A stretch of 64,000 nt of DNA from Nonomuraea muscovyensis (GTDB taxonomy: Bacteria > Actinomycetota > Actinomycetes > Streptosporangiales > Streptosporangiaceae): NCBI RefSeq assembly GCF_014207745.1, contig NZ_JACHJB010000001.1:3286001-3350000 (forward strand), in the 5' to 3' direction. Of the stretch, positions 7,160-15,248 are shown piece after piece. Made by a program: the position numbers and the translations under genes. Positions within the stretch are counted from its first letter, which is position 1; each line of letters opens with the position of its first letter. Below the pieces are notes generated by a model that was not told where the DNA came from, did not search any database, and was given only the letters and a program-made list of their open reading frames with translations.

Positions 7160-7874
7160 CGTCGTCGCCTCCGGCTCGCTGCTGCTGGCCGTGCCCATCG
7201 CGGTCCTCGCGGGTCTGGTGTCGTTCCTGTCGCCGTGCGTGCTGCCGCTGGTGCCGGGCTACCTGTCGTACGTGACCGGGATGAGCACCGACCCCCGCAA
7301 GGGGCGGCTCGTGCTGGGCACCGTGCTGTTCGTCGCCGGGTTCGCGGTGGTGTTCGTGCTCAGCGGGGCGCTGTTCGGCGGGCTCGGCGCGGCCATGTTG
7401 GGCCACGCCGAGGTCATCACGCGGGTGATCGGCGTGCTGACGATCCTGCTCGGGCTGGCCTTCCTGGGCGTGCTGCCCGGGCTGATGCGCGACGTGCGCA
7501 TCCACCGCCTGCCCTCGGCCGGTCTGGCCGGGGCACCGCTGCTCGGCGTGGTGTTCGGGCTCGGCTGGACGCCGTGCATCGGGCCGACGCTCGCCGTCGT
7601 GCTGGCGCTGGGGCTCAACGAGGGCAGCGCGTCACGGGGCGCGCTGCTCGCCGTCGCGTACGCGCTGGGGCTCGGGGTGCCGTTCGTCGTCGCCGCGCTG
7701 GCCTACAGCAGGGCGCTGCGCACGTTCCAGGCCATCCGGCGGCACTCGCGGCTGATCACCCGGATCGGCGGCGGCATGATGGTGGCGGTGGGCATCCTGC
7801 TCGTGACCGGCCTTTGGGGAGAGATGATCGCGTCCATGCAGGGGCTGGTCGGCGGGTTCAGGCCGGTGATCTGA
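7152..7874 (+). CDS. ccdA: Cytochrome c biogenesis protein CcdA
   Basis: A 240-aa membrane protein with six predicted helices that carries reducing equivalents from cytoplasmic thioredoxin to the extracytoplasmic TlpA-like protein. The paired redox cysteines are visible in LSPCVLPLVPGYLSY (helix 1) and GWTPCIGPTLA (helix 4). It overlaps the TlpA-like gene by 8 nt and is followed by resB after 13 nt, so the set is one operon. Length and motifs are standard for the family. Confidence 0.93.
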   Translation: MSDVVASGSLLLAVPIAVLAGLVSFLSPCVLPLVPGYLSYVTGMSTDPRKGRLVLGTVLFVAGFAVVFVLSGALFGGLGAAMLGHAEVITRVIGVLTILLGLAFLGVLPGLMRDVRIHRLPSAGLAGAPLLGVVFGLGWTPCIGPTLAVVLALGLNEGSASRGALLAVAYALGLGVPFVVAALAYSRALRTFQAIRRHSRLITRIGGGMMVAVGILLVTGLWGEMIASMQGLVGGFRPVI

Positions 7875-7887
7875 TGACGGTGACGCC

Positions 7888-9447
7888 ATGACGGTGGACG
7901 AGCTGCGCAAGCAGGAGGCGCCCCGCCCGGCCGGGCTCGGCCCGGTGGGCTGGCTGCGGTGGGCCTGGCGCACCCTCACCTCGATGAAGACGGCGCTCAT
8001 CCTGCTCTTCCTGTTCGCGCTGGCCTCCGTGCCCGGCTCGCTGCTGCCGCAGCGCGGCGTCGAGCCGGAGCAGGTCGCCCAGCTCTACCAGCAGAACCCC
8101 GCGCTCGCCGAGTGGTACGACCGCTTCCAGCTCTTCGACGTCTTCAGCTCGGTCTGGTTCGCCGCGATCTACCTGCTGCTGTTCACCTCGCTGATCGGCT
8201 GCATCATCCCGCGCACCACGACCTACCTGCGCGAGCTGCGCCGGCGTCCCCCGGCCGCGCCGCGCAACCTGTCGCGCCTGCCGCACTTCTCGTCCTTCGA
8301 CGGCGGCCTGACCGTCGAGCAGGCCGCCGCACGGCTGCGCCGGCGGCGCTTCCGCGTCGAGACGGGCGACGGCTGGGTGGCCGCCGAGAAGGGCTACCTG
8401 CGCGAGACCGGCAACCTGTTCTTCCACATCGCGCTGCTCGGCCTGCTGGTCGCCGTCGGGATCGGTTCCCTGTACGGCTACCGGGGCAACGTCCTCGTCG
8501 TCGAGGGCGACGGGTTCGCCAACACGGTCGCCGCCTACGACCGCTACATGCCCGGCAGCCAGGTGTCCGCCGAGTCGCTGGAGCCGTTCTCCTTCCGGCT
8601 CGACCGCTTCGAGACCACCTACCAGGTCGAAGGCGACAAGCGCGGGCAGGAGCTCGACTACTCCGCCTTCCTCAAGGTCAGCGACGCGCCCGGAGCGCGC
8701 GAACGCGACTACGAGCTGAAGGTCAACGAGCCGCTGGAGATCGACGGCACGCAGACCTACCTCATCGGCCACGGCTACGCCCCCGAGTTCAGGATCACCG
8801 ACGGCAAGGGGCAGGTGGCCTTCGAGGGGCCCGTGCCGTGCCTCATCGAGGACAAGCCGTCGCTGACCTCGGGATGCGTCGTCAAGGCGCCCGACGCCCG
8901 GCCCGAGCAGCTCGGCTTCCTGCTGAGGTTCCTGCCGACGAGCGTGCCGCTGACCGACGGCGGCCACGCCTCCGCCTTCCCCGGCGCGCTCCAGCCGGAG
9001 GTGCAGGTCATCGGGGCGTTCTCCGGCGACCTCGGCGTGCGCTCGGGCAAGCCGCAGTCGGTGTACGAGCTGGCCCCGCCCGAGCTGATGAAGAAGCTCA
9101 ACCCGCTGGTCATGGGCACCTCCGTGCCCAAGCCGCTGGCCGTGGGGCAGTCGCTCGACCTGCCGAACGGAGCGGGCAAACTGGAGTTCACCGGCGTCAA
9201 GGAGTGGATGACGCTCCAGATCGCCTACGACCCGGGGCGGCTGCCCGCCCTGGTGGCCGCCGCGGTCGCCACCGTCTCGATCGCGCTGTCGCTGATGATC
9301 CGCCGCCGCCGGGTGTGGGTGCGGATCAAGGACGGCGCCGCCGAGGTGGGCGGCCTGACCCGCACCGAGGGTTCGGCGGCGGGCTTCACCGAGGAGTTCG
9401 CCGACATCGTGAAGGTTCTATCAGCAGGAGACAAGGATGCCCGCTGA
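7888..9447 (+). CDS. resB: ResB cytochrome c synthesis component
   Basis: A 519-aa membrane protein. Three N-terminal helices (about residues 32-52, 88-110, 172-192) frame the typical ResB start MKTALILLFLFALASVPGS. A large extracytoplasmic domain follows (about 200-445), then a last helix near 450-470 and a cytoplasmic tail. ResB with CcsB forms the system II haem transporter and ligase. The frame overlaps ccsB by 11 nt. ATG 7888 is the only start near the ccdA stop that is in frame. Confidence 0.92.
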   Translation: MTVDELRKQEAPRPAGLGPVGWLRWAWRTLTSMKTALILLFLFALASVPGSLLPQRGVEPEQVAQLYQQNPALAEWYDRFQLFDVFSSVWFAAIYLLLFTSLIGCIIPRTTTYLRELRRRPPAAPRNLSRLPHFSSFDGGLTVEQAAARLRRRRFRVETGDGWVAAEKGYLRETGNLFFHIALLGLLVAVGIGSLYGYRGNVLVVEGDGFANTVAAYDRYMPGSQVSAESLEPFSFRLDRFETTYQVEGDKRGQELDYSAFLKVSDAPGARERDYELKVNEPLEIDGTQTYLIGHGYAPEFRITDGKGQVAFEGPVPCLIEDKPSLTSGCVVKAPDARPEQLGFLLRFLPTSVPLTDGGHASAFPGALQPEVQVIGAFSGDLGVRSGKPQSVYELAPPELMKKLNPLVMGTSVPKPLAVGQSLDLPNGAGKLEFTGVKEWMTLQIAYDPGRLPALVAAAVATVSIALSLMIRRRRVWVRIKDGAAEVGGLTRTEGSAAGFTEEFADIVKVLSAGDKDAR

Positions 9448-10387
9448 GCAACTGGCCGAGGTGAGCGACCTCTTCATCCTCGCCGCCGTCCTGCTCTACC
9501 TCCTGGCCATGATCGGCTTCGCGCTCGACCTGGCGTTCGGCCGGGCCCACGCGGGCACGGCCGCCGCACGGGGCAGGGAGCCCGTCGCCGTGGGCGCCGG
9601 CGGTGGTGCCGAGCCGCCCGCCGCCGGCCCGGCCGGCGTCGAGGGGGGCGCGGCGTCGCCGACGTGGGCGTCCAAGGCCGCCCTCGTGGCGCTGCTGCTC
9701 GGCTGGGGGGCGTGGGCGGCCAACCTGGCCGCCATCGTCACGCGGGGCCTGGCCGTGGAGCGCTGGCCGTGGGCCAACATGTACGAGTTCGTGGTGGGCA
9801 TCTGCTTCGCCGCCGTGACGGCGTTCCTCGGCACCCACCTGCGGTACAACGTCCGTTTCCTCGGCCCGTTCGTCATGCTCACGGCGGCTCTGGGGCTCGG
9901 CTTCGCGGTCAAGTTCCTCTACACCGCCGCCGGGCCGGTGGTGCCCGCGCTCAACTCCTACTGGATCGCCATCCACGTCTCGGCGGCGATCCTGGCCAGC
10001 GGTCTGTTCATCCTGGCGGGGGTCACGGGCGTCCTCTACCTCGTACGCGGGGACGGCCTGTCGCGGCTGCCGTCGCGGGAGGACCTGGAGCGGGTGGCCC
10101 ACCGGGCGATCGTGCTGGCCTTCCCGGTGTGGACGTTCGCCGTCATCGCGGGCGCGCTGTGGGCCGACAAGGCGTGGGGCCGCTACTGGGGCTGGGACCC
10201 CAAGGAGGTCTGGTCCTTCATCACCTGGGTGGCGTACGCCGCCTACCTGCACGCCCGCGTCACGGCGGGCTGGCGGGGCCGCGCGGCGACGATCGTCCAG
10301 CTCGTCGCCTTCGCCTGCCTGCTGTTCAACCTCGTCGGCGTGAACATCTTCATCACGGGGCTCCACAGCTACGCCGACGTCGGCTAG
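9437..10387 (+). CDS. ccsB: CcsA/CcsB-family c-type cytochrome haem lyase subunit
   Basis: A 316-aa polytopic protein with the WWD-type haem-handling signature RYWGWDPKEVWSFITW near residues 252-267 and flanking histidine-bearing helices. It partners ResB to deliver haem to apocytochromes c. The N-terminal 80 residues have one helix, then an Ala/Gly-rich loop longer than in many homologues. An AGGAG site (9426-9430) precedes ATG 9437, within the end of resB. Confidence 0.93.
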   Translation: MPAEQLAEVSDLFILAAVLLYLLAMIGFALDLAFGRAHAGTAAARGREPVAVGAGGGAEPPAAGPAGVEGGAASPTWASKAALVALLLGWGAWAANLAAIVTRGLAVERWPWANMYEFVVGICFAAVTAFLGTHLRYNVRFLGPFVMLTAALGLGFAVKFLYTAAGPVVPALNSYWIAIHVSAAILASGLFILAGVTGVLYLVRGDGLSRLPSREDLERVAHRAIVLAFPVWTFAVIAGALWADKAWGRYWGWDPKEVWSFITWVAYAAYLHARVTAGWRGRAATIVQLVAFACLLFNLVGVNIFITGLHSYADVG

Positions 10388-10415
10388 GAGCCCCGCACGT
10401 CACCCCGGGGGCGGC

Positions 10416-10724
10416 TCAGTCGTCGCTGCCGCCGCGCATGCGGCGGTCCAGCTCGCGGAGGAAGTCGGGGTCGTCGTCGGGACCCTTGGGGGCCGGCCGC
10501 GGAGGCCTGCCGGGCTGCCGCTGTCGCGGCGTGTGGTGCGCGGCGGCCTGCGGGCGGCCGCGCGCCAGCCAGAACAGGCCGCCCACGAGGGGGAGCAGGG
10601 CGACGATCAGCAGCCACAGCGCCTTGGGGGCGTTGCGGACGTCCTCCTCGGGGGTGGTGATCACGTCGAACAGCGAATAGAGCCAGAAGGCCAACAGAGC
10701 CAGACCCAACAGGACACCTGCCAT
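10416..10724 (-). CDS. PLDc_N-domain two-helix membrane protein
   Basis: A 102-aa protein with two transmembrane helices (about 3-21 and 35-54) separated by the PLDc_N-type loop FDVITTPEEDVRNAPKALW, then a basic proline-rich and acidic tail. The domain is the membrane anchor found at the N-terminus of cardiolipin synthases, but no phospholipase HKD motif is present, so this is a stand-alone small protein of unknown role. An alternative start six codons upstream (10742) is possible. It converges on ccsB. Confidence 0.8.
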   Translation of the reverse strand: MAGVLLGLALLAFWLYSLFDVITTPEEDVRNAPKALWLLIVALLPLVGGLFWLARGRPQAAAHHTPRQRQPGRPPRPAPKGPDDDPDFLRELDRRMRGGSDD

Positions 10725-10892
10725 GCCCGAACTGTAAGCCATCCGCGACGTGATCGTGTCACCTACATGCACCATTTCGGGTGACTCGGGAAGGTGCCCG
10801 TCGTACCGTGGAACCCGATTCAGCGGAGCCCTCGCCGGGCAGCCCCGACCGTCCGGCGGTTCGCGCGGGCGCCACGGGCGTGGAGAGGTGCG

Positions 10893-11945
10893 ATGGCCTT
10901 TTCGACCGACAAGGGCCGCCATCGGCGGGGCCGCTGGTGGCGGCGCGGGTCGTACCTCTTCTCGCGGCGCCGCGAGGCGCCACCCGATGCCGACCGCTCG
11001 TTCTGGGCGTACGACGAGGGACTGCTTCGCCGGCCCCCGGACGTGAGAGGCGGCCCGGGCGGCTCCGAGACGCGGCCCGACCGCGACGACCGGCCCGACC
11101 GGGACAGGTCCGTGCGCGACTGGCTGGGACGGGACCGTTCCCGGCGCCCGCGGCCCGAACGCGATTGGCACCGCGTCCTGCCCGACCTCGGCGAGGGCTC
11201 CCGGTCACGGGACCGCCGCCGGCGGGACGGCGCCGAACGGCTGCCGGCGGCCGTGGTGGACCACCCCGCGTACACCTGGCACGACTTCGAGCTGGACGAC
11301 ACACCGCTGAGAGCCAGGCCGCACCGCCCCGAGGCGCCCTCCCTGGGTGACGGGCTGCGCCACTGCGGCAGGCTGGAGACGATCCTGCACCGCCAGTGGG
11401 ACGCCCGCCTCGGCCCGCCGCCCGCGGAGATCGTCCGCGCCGTGGAGAGCCTCGCCCGGCTGCCCGAACGGCTCAAGGAACTGCTCGCCGACGGGCTCGA
11501 AGGCATCTACGTCGGCCCGGGCGGCGTGCCGGACCTCGACGACATGGGCTACCTGCGCGGCGCCCCGCTGCCGTCCGGCCGGGCCACCTGGGACATCTGC
11601 GCGGGCGCGTACGGCGACCGCAAGATCGTCGTGGGCGACCGGCCGTCGCCGACACCCGACGTGATGATGCACGAGGTGGGGCACGCCATCGACGACATCG
11701 ACTCCCAATACGGCGACTGGGTGTCGGACTCGCCGGAGTTCGTGGCACTGTACGAGCAGGTGATGCCCCTGCTGGCCTCGTCCTTCCACCGCCAGGGCGG
11801 AGGGCTGGGCCGCAAGGAGTTCTTCGCCGACGCCTTCGCCGCCATCGCCTCGCGCCAGCGGCCCGCCCTCGTCGACATGCTGAACGGAGACACGCGGATG
11901 GCGCTGAACGTCATGCTGTTCTTCAACCGGCGCTACGGAATCTAG
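10893..11945 (+). CDS. Putative cytoplasmic HExxH zinc metallopeptidase (ATLF-like gluzincin)
   Basis: A 350-aa protein with no signal peptide. Residues 1-115 are strongly Arg/Asp-rich low-complexity sequence. Residues about 150-350 form the catalytic unit: IYVGPGGVPDLDDMGYL, TWDICAGAYGDRKIVVG, the zinc motif HEVGH (260-264), a downstream Tyr273, and KEFFADAF with Glu309 as likely third ligand. The order resembles anthrax-lethal-factor-like and Pro-Pro endopeptidase-type gluzincins, which is a motif judgement only. ATG 10893 was chosen over a longer frame because GGAGAGG precedes it. A 97-aa gene follows after 10 nt and probably works with it. Confidence 0.75.
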   Translation: MAFSTDKGRHRRGRWWRRGSYLFSRRREAPPDADRSFWAYDEGLLRRPPDVRGGPGGSETRPDRDDRPDRDRSVRDWLGRDRSRRPRPERDWHRVLPDLGEGSRSRDRRRRDGAERLPAAVVDHPAYTWHDFELDDTPLRARPHRPEAPSLGDGLRHCGRLETILHRQWDARLGPPPAEIVRAVESLARLPERLKELLADGLEGIYVGPGGVPDLDDMGYLRGAPLPSGRATWDICAGAYGDRKIVVGDRPSPTPDVMMHEVGHAIDDIDSQYGDWVSDSPEFVALYEQVMPLLASSFHRQGGGLGRKEFFADAFAAIASRQRPALVDMLNGDTRMALNVMLFFNRRYGI

Positions 11946-11955
11946 GTGATCGGGC

Positions 11956-12249
11956 ATGTACGTCATCCGGCTCGCTGACGGGACCCTGCGCGTGCCGCGA
12001 AGCCTGACCAGCGAGGACGGGCGGCTGATCGGCAACGCCTACGTGGACGTCGTGCCCGGCGACCCCGACTACGACCGCTGGCTGAAGGAGTCGCTGACCG
12101 AGGACGAACTGGCCGAACGGCGCGGTCGCTGGCAGGAGGGCGACGAGGAGCTGGAGCGGGAGTTCCTGGCGTTCAAGACGGAACACGCCGGGCAGGTCGA
12201 GGCCGGGCAGGTCACGGCGGAGCAGGAGCAGGAGCCGGAGAGAGGCTGA
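11956..12249 (+). CDS. 97-aa acidic protein partnered with the metallopeptidase
   Basis: A small soluble protein starting MYVIRLADGTLRVPRSL, 10 nt after the metallopeptidase stop. The first 40 residues look beta-rich; residues about 48-75 are a charged helix (TEDELAERRGRWQEGDEELERE). The tail is Gln/Glu-rich with a repeated EAGQV/TAEQ pattern. No family is recognised. Tight spacing suggests a partner, chaperone or inhibitor of the protease; that is inference from context only. Confidence 0.65.
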   Translation: MYVIRLADGTLRVPRSLTSEDGRLIGNAYVDVVPGDPDYDRWLKESLTEDELAERRGRWQEGDEELEREFLAFKTEHAGQVEAGQVTAEQEQEPERG

Positions 12250-12297
12250 CGCGGAGGCCGCTCAGGGCGGGCCCGGGGCGTGGGGGAGGTCTGGACA

Positions 12298-12326
12298 GGC
12301 GCCAGCCACGTTCGGCGGTTGGCGCC
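12298..12326. terminator. Hairpin between convergent operons
   Basis: GGCGCCAGCC (12298-12307) pairs with GGTTGGCGCC (12317-12326), one G-T pair, 9-nt loop. It lies between the metallopeptidase pair and the convergent BldC-like gene, as expected of a bidirectional terminator without a T-run. Confidence 0.5.
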
Positions 12327-12400
12327 CGGGCGTGCCGTACATCTCCAGAACGGCGTCCCGTCGCGGTGACCCTGACACGCAGGATCACCATGACGAAACG

Positions 12401-12622
12401 TCACACGCGCGGGGACTCGCCTGCCGGCCGGTCGGCCGTCAGAACATCCTCGCCACGCAGAAGGGCGTGCACTTCCGACTCGCGGAACCGCCGGTGCCCT
12501 CCGGGGGTGCGGATACTGCTGATGCGGCCTGCCGCAGCCCAGCGCGTAACCGTCTTTGGGTCTACTCGGAAGAGGGCGGCAACCTCTCCCGGGGTCAGCA
12601 GACGCTCGCTGCTACTCTCCAC
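12401..12622 (-). CDS. BldC-like small MerR-type DNA-binding protein
   Basis: From GTG 12622 the product is 73 aa, close to the 68 aa of Streptomyces BldC. Its core (LLTPGEVAALFRVDPKTV, TRWAAAGRISSIRTPGG, HRRFRESEVHALL) is almost the BldC consensus: a MerR-like winged HTH without effector domain. GAGGGGG lies 8 nt before the GTG; a longer frame up to 12715 lacks a ribosome site. BldC proteins oligomerise on direct repeats and time development in Streptomyces. Whether this is the BldC orthologue or a paralogue cannot be told here. Confidence 0.85.
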   Translation of the reverse strand: MESSSERLLTPGEVAALFRVDPKTVTRWAAAGRISSIRTPGGHRRFRESEVHALLRGEDVLTADRPAGESPRV

Positions 12623-12753
12623 CAATCTCTCCCCCTCGCATCCCGCTTCCTGCCAGCGGGCGGACAGGTAACCAGTGTGTCGAGCGAAGCCTGATTTATC
12701 CGTGGTTTTCGACAAAGATCACGGGTTGTTATCAGCTGACTGCCCGATTGTTA

Positions 12754-12778
12754 TATGATAGAGCCTCTTTGGGGCTCT
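12754..12778 (+). promoter_or_regulatory. Possible -10 and early hairpin before DUF4229
   Basis: TATGAT (12754-12759) sits in unusually AT-rich DNA and is followed at once by AGAGCC (12760-12765) / GGCTCT (12773-12778), a 6-bp hairpin at the likely transcript start. No clear -35 was found. Confidence 0.3.
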
Positions 12779-12878
12779 CATGGGTGTTTCTTTACGAAAC
12801 TCCCTGACTGTGAACACTAGCAGCGCTCGCGCCGGATGCGAAGAGCGACCGCACTGTCCGCCGAGTAACCTCGACGTT

Positions 12879-13097
12879 GTGCGTCCCGTTCTCGTTTACA
12901 CCCTGCTGCGCGTCGTTCTGTTCGCGGTGACCTTCGGCGTGCTCTACCTGCTCGGCCTGCAAAACCTGCTCGTGCTGATCGTGGTGTCGTTCCTGGTGAG
13001 CGGCATCGTGAGTTACGTGCTGCTGTCGAAGCAGCGCGACGCCATGAGCGCACGACTCAGCGGCAGGCTCAACCGGTCCAAGCCGCACGACGACTAG
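12879..13097 (+). CDS. DUF4229 family membrane protein
   Basis: A 72-aa protein with two transmembrane helices (about 3-24 and 28-48) and the family's cytoplasmic tail SYVLLSKQRDAMSARLSGRL. The function of DUF4229 is unknown; it is widespread in actinobacteria. GTG 12879 is the start that puts the first helix at the N-terminus. Its TAG stop shares bases with the convergent propeller gene in a CTAG. Confidence 0.8.
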   Translation: MRPVLVYTLLRVVLFAVTFGVLYLLGLQNLLVLIVVSFLVSGIVSYVLLSKQRDAMSARLSGRLNRSKPHDD

Positions 13098-14305
13098 GTC
13101 AGGGGGAACATGCCAATCCGGGCATGGTACTCCCGTCCCAGTCGCGTCGTGTCGCTACCAACCAGTAGGCCGCCCGGGTGCGGCAGAAACGCCTTGACCC
13201 CGATCCCACGCTCACGTCCCGGATTCCACGTGAGCGCCTTGCCCGTGCCGGGATGAATGGCGGCGATCCCCTCGCGCGCCACCGCGCCGGGCCCCGCCGA
13301 GTCGCGGCCACGGGGATTGTTCAGCCATCGCTGGTGCCCGCCGACATAGACCGCCGCCCCCGTCACCGCCACCGCGTAGAGCGAGTCTCCACCGGTGTGG
13401 TTGACCCACGTGGGCCGCACGTCGGCCGCCGTCGCCCGGGTCTCGAACCGCGCGGCGGTGTCGCACAGCTTCGTGCCGGTGGCCGCCCCTCCCGTGGTGA
13501 CGACGACGAAGTAGCGCCCGTCCGGTGAGAAGTCGAGTCCCCGCACGTAGGAGGGGAAGACCCTCTTGCACGCCGGTGCGTACGCCGAGGTCCGCCAGGC
13601 GGCCACCTCGGCCGTCGGGCCACTCACGTCGATCAGCCCGAGCTGGGGCCGCGACCGGCCGCCGAGCGTGGTGAAGCTGCCGTTCACCGCGAGCCGGCCG
13701 CCCGCCACCGCGAGCGCGTGCACCTTGACGCGCGGCGTCAGCGGCGCGCCCGGCGTGATCGCGAACCTCGGGTCCGCCGCTCCGGTCCTCGCGTCCAGCC
13801 TGGCCAGCGCCGTGCGCGGCCGGGTGAAGTCGCCTCCGGCGTACAGTTGCCCGCCCTGCCGGGCCAGCGTGGCGACCATGCCCCCGGCGACGCGCGGCGC
13901 GAAGCCGCGCACCAGCGACCCGTCGCGCAGGCTGAGCCGGGCCAGCGACCTGGCCGCCTGCCCGTTGACCTCGGGGAAGTCGCCGCCCACGTAGACCGTG
14001 CCGGCGTCGCCGGCGGCCAGGCCGTACACGGGGCCGTCAACCTCCGGCGCGAAGCCGGGCAGGACGCGGCCCGTGGCGAGGTCGTAGGCGAAGAGGTTGT
14101 CGCGGGCCAGTGTCACCGTGCGCCCGGCGTCGCTCACCTCGCTGAACGACCCCCCGACCACGACGGTGCGGCCGACCAGCGCGATCGCGTTGACGATGCC
14201 GTCGAGCACGTGCGGCGTGGTGTCGGCGGGGTCGGCCGAGACGACGCGCGAGTGCGCGGTGGGGGAGGCGGCCAGCACGGCCGCAAGGGTGACTCGGGCA
14301 AGCAT
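13094..14305 (-). CDS. Secreted beta-propeller protein (delta-60/PQQ-like repeats)
   Basis: A 403-aa exported protein with a signal peptide (about residues 1-24). Repeated blades carry the motif V-x-V-GG-x-F, seen as VVVGGSFSEV, VYVGGDFPEV, LYAGGDFT and VYVGGHQRW. No catalytic residues are evident; such propellers usually bind ligands or proteins outside the cell. ATG 14305 was chosen because it starts the signal peptide. It is divergent from menG and converges on DUF4229, the two stops overlapping. Confidence 0.75.
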   Translation of the reverse strand: MLARVTLAAVLAASPTAHSRVVSADPADTTPHVLDGIVNAIALVGRTVVVGGSFSEVSDAGRTVTLARDNLFAYDLATGRVLPGFAPEVDGPVYGLAAGDAGTVYVGGDFPEVNGQAARSLARLSLRDGSLVRGFAPRVAGGMVATLARQGGQLYAGGDFTRPRTALARLDARTGAADPRFAITPGAPLTPRVKVHALAVAGGRLAVNGSFTTLGGRSRPQLGLIDVSGPTAEVAAWRTSAYAPACKRVFPSYVRGLDFSPDGRYFVVVTTGGAATGTKLCDTAARFETRATAADVRPTWVNHTGGDSLYAVAVTGAAVYVGGHQRWLNNPRGRDSAGPGAVAREGIAAIHPGTGKALTWNPGRERGIGVKAFLPHPGGLLVGSDTTRLGREYHARIGMFPLT

Positions 14306-14382
14306 TCGCCAAGTTCTAGCAGACTGTCCGTAGCGGTGTGGATACTTTCCGTCAATCGCCGGTATGGCCATAGGCTTGGGCC

Positions 14383-15099
14383 ATGACGCGCGCTCAGTTG
14401 GACAAGAAGCCGGGCGAGGTCGCCGCGATGTTCGATCGCACCGCCCGGCGCTACGACCTGGTCAACGACGTGATCTCGCTGGGACAGGTGCGGCTGTGGC
14501 GCAAGGCCGTGGCCGCGGCCGTCGACGCGGGGCCCGGCGAGGTGGTGCTCGACCTCGGGGCCGGCACCGGCACGTCCACCGACGCGTTCACGACCCTGGG
14601 CGCCCGCGCGATCGCCTCCGACTTCTCCCTCGGCATGCTGCGCACGGGGGTGCGGCGGCACGGCGGCAACGCGCTGAGCGGACCGGGCGTTCCGTTCGTC
14701 GCCGGTGATGCGATGCGGCTGCCGTTCGCCGACGACAGCTTCGACGCGGTGACCATCTCGGTGGCGCTGCGCAACGTGCACGACACCGGGCAGGCGCTGC
14801 GCGAGATGCTGCGCGTGGCCAAGCCGGGCGGGCGGCTGGTCGTGCTCGAGTTCTCGCACGTGACGGTGCCGGCCTTCGACCTGGTCTACCGCGAATACCT
14901 GATGAAGCTGTTGCCCAAGGTGGCCACGGTGTTCGGCTCCAATGACGACTCCTACGAGTACCTGGCCGAGTCGATCCGCGACTGGCCGGACCAGGCGAAG
15001 CTGGCCCGCGTGATCCGCGACGCAGGGTGGCAACGGGTCGCCTGGCGCAATCTCACGATGGGCATCGTGGCCATGCATCGGGCGTTCAAGCCGGTGTGA
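14383..15099 (+). CDS. menG: Demethylmenaquinone methyltransferase
   Basis: A 238-aa SAM-dependent methyltransferase of the UbiE/MenG family, catalysing the last methylation in menaquinone synthesis. It begins with the family segment [23 protein letters not shown] motif I is [11 protein letters not shown] (about 54-64), followed by [10 protein letters not shown] and the late family segment [11 protein letters not shown]. Menaquinone is the actinobacterial respiratory quinone, and the neighbouring MenJ-like reductase, nuo operon and polyprenyl synthase fit MenG rather than UbiE use. Confidence 0.93.
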   Translation: MTRAQLDKKPGEVAAMFDRTARRYDLVNDVISLGQVRLWRKAVAAAVDAGPGEVVLDLGAGTGTSTDAFTTLGARAIASDFSLGMLRTGVRRHGGNALSGPGVPFVAGDAMRLPFADDSFDAVTISVALRNVHDTGQALREMLRVAKPGGRLVVLEFSHVTVPAFDLVYREYLMKLLPKVATVFGSNDDSYEYLAESIRDWPDQAKLARVIRDAGWQRVAWRNLTMGIVAMHRAFKPV

Positions 15100-15174
15100 C
15101 GGACGGGTTGGGTCAAAGGGCGTGCCCCGACTGCCACTATCCAGACGAAAAGCAGTAGACTGCGGGCCGACAAG

Positions 15175-15194
15175 TTTGTGAAGGGGTTCACAAA
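15175..15194. promoter_or_regulatory. Rex operator
   Basis: TTTGTGAA-GGGG-TTCACAAA, a perfect inverted repeat that contains the actinobacterial Rex consensus TTGTGAA-N4-TTCACAA. It lies 54 nt before the MenJ-like start, with a possible -10 (TAGACT, 15156-15161) just upstream. Rex senses the NADH/NAD+ ratio and represses respiratory genes in Streptomyces coelicolor; here it probably governs the reductase and perhaps the nuo operon. Confidence 0.85.
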
Positions 15195-15248
15195 GGAACG
15201 AAGGCGACACAACCCGAGGCCTTCAAGCGTGTAGGACAGGACAGTCCC

